Shown here piece after piece: positions 25,039 through 25,397 of a DNA stretch of 25,397 nt. A model generated the notes under the pieces. That model saw only the letters and a list, made by a program, of their open reading frames with translations, was not told where the DNA came from and did not search any database. The DNA comes from Pelagophyceae sp. CCMP2097 (Eukaryota; Sar; Pelagophyceae), in assembly GCA_026770575.1 (NCBI GenBank), contig MU657196.1, positions 294,022 through 319,418 on the forward strand. The letters run 5' to 3'. Made by a program: the position numbers and the translations under genes. Numbering within the stretch: position 1 is the first letter of the stretch; each line of letters starts with the position of its first letter.

Positions 25039-25397
25039 CAACCGCTCGTTTTGAACCGACGGTCCGGCAACGCAGCTCGCGGAGCGCTCAAGCATCCACT
25101 ACGGCGTCGGCTGGCATCGAGACTCCTCGTGCGAGCACGGTGCCCGACGAGATTCGGCGCGGACACGTGGCAGAAGTCGCCGCCGCCGCATTGGCTGCTG
25201 CGGCCGCGGCGTCGGCTGTCTCGCAGCTTGAAGCCGACGCCGCCACGTACGCGTTGAACGCTGCGGTCGAACTCGACGACGCAGGTGCAGACGGAGACGA
25301 CGACGACGCTGCCGACGGCGCCGCGGCGGCCGATGACGCGGCGACCGCCGACGACGCGGCCGACGGCTACGCTGGGACCCCCGCCGCCGATGCCCCT
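25039..25397 (+). CDS. Partial Ala/Asp-rich reading frame running off the window
   Basis: The frame ending at 25397 is open from about 25039. It reads a Ser/Thr-rich start, PDEIRRGHVAEVAAAALAAA, SQLEADAATYALNAAVELDD and then an acidic Asp/Ala-rich tract. Codon use and the change from helix-like to acidic low-complexity sequence suggest coding, but there is no ATG in the visible part and no domain. It begins at the end of repeat copy B, so the true 5' exon, if any, is unclear. GC-rich alanine runs can stay open by chance. Confidence 0.35.

Noticed and set aside
1..25397. Prokaryotic features (operons, ribosome binding sites, CRISPR arrays, insertion sequences)
   Set aside because: Introns, snRNA genes and plastid-targeting leaders show nuclear eukaryotic DNA; no regularly spaced repeat array or transposase was seen.
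1..25397. tRNA, 5S rRNA or spliced-leader genes
   Set aside because: No B-box plus cloverleaf or 5S core was found by eye on either strand. Short GTTCGAA words at 3142 and 5155 lie in EGF exons. tRNAscan would be decisive.

Overview
The window looks like nuclear DNA of a GC-rich photosynthetic stramenopile, most likely a pelagophyte of the Aureococcus or Pelagomonas type. The lineage is inferred. Directly visible are many short introns (about 44-100 bp) whose exons join in frame, spliceosomal snRNA genes, a signal peptide ending in a heterokont-type plastid cleavage motif (AAAFPAP) at 17015, and plastid-type proteins (a CPP1-like J-like membrane protein and a Mini-III RNase). Other proteins have PT-rich linkers or EGF/LDLR-B ectodomains, both common in stramenopile surface proteins.

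Layout. 1-752 (+): small coiled, tail-anchored protein, partial at the window edge. 1536 to about 6975 (+): large secreted EGF / LDL-receptor class B (YWTD) protein in at least 13 exons. 7012-8238 (-): four-exon short-chain dehydrogenase. 8299-9462 (+): six-repeat WD40 protein. 9721-10263 (+): small secreted protein. 10333-11568 (-): phytanoyl-CoA dioxygenase-like enzyme. 11918-12247 (+) and 12354-13472 (-): a truncated and a complete AP2-domain gene, convergent. 13983-15806 (-): type I membrane protein with two copies of a Cys-containing ectodomain. 15886-16737 (+): six-exon Mini-III RNase, head-to-head with the previous gene. 17015-17662 (+): plastid-targeted protein of unknown function. 17928-19328 (+): CPP1-like protein. 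About 19530-20440 (-): TPR-like gene with a disrupted frame.

From about 20,700 to 25,040 the composition changes: AT-richer patches, a U4 snRNA gene (+), a U2 snRNA gene (-), a G-rich interspersed repeat family in inverted copies, a 20-bp-stem hairpin, and one seven-TM protein gene (23260-24409, -). The window ends inside an open Ala/Asp-rich reading frame.

The genes do not form one pathway. Three (Mini-III RNase, CPP1-like, 17015 protein) may act in the plastid. Three (EGF/LDLR-B, duplicated-ectodomain, seven-TM) are membrane or surface proteins. The points most worth following are the very frequent GTGCG 5' splice sites, the clustered U4/U2 genes, the long internally repetitive introns (one apparently GC-AG with a flanking direct repeat), the duplicated ectodomain, and the inverted repeat family. 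Exon boundaries were set by hand from splice dinucleotides, phase and family alignment. Unresolved ones are stated.
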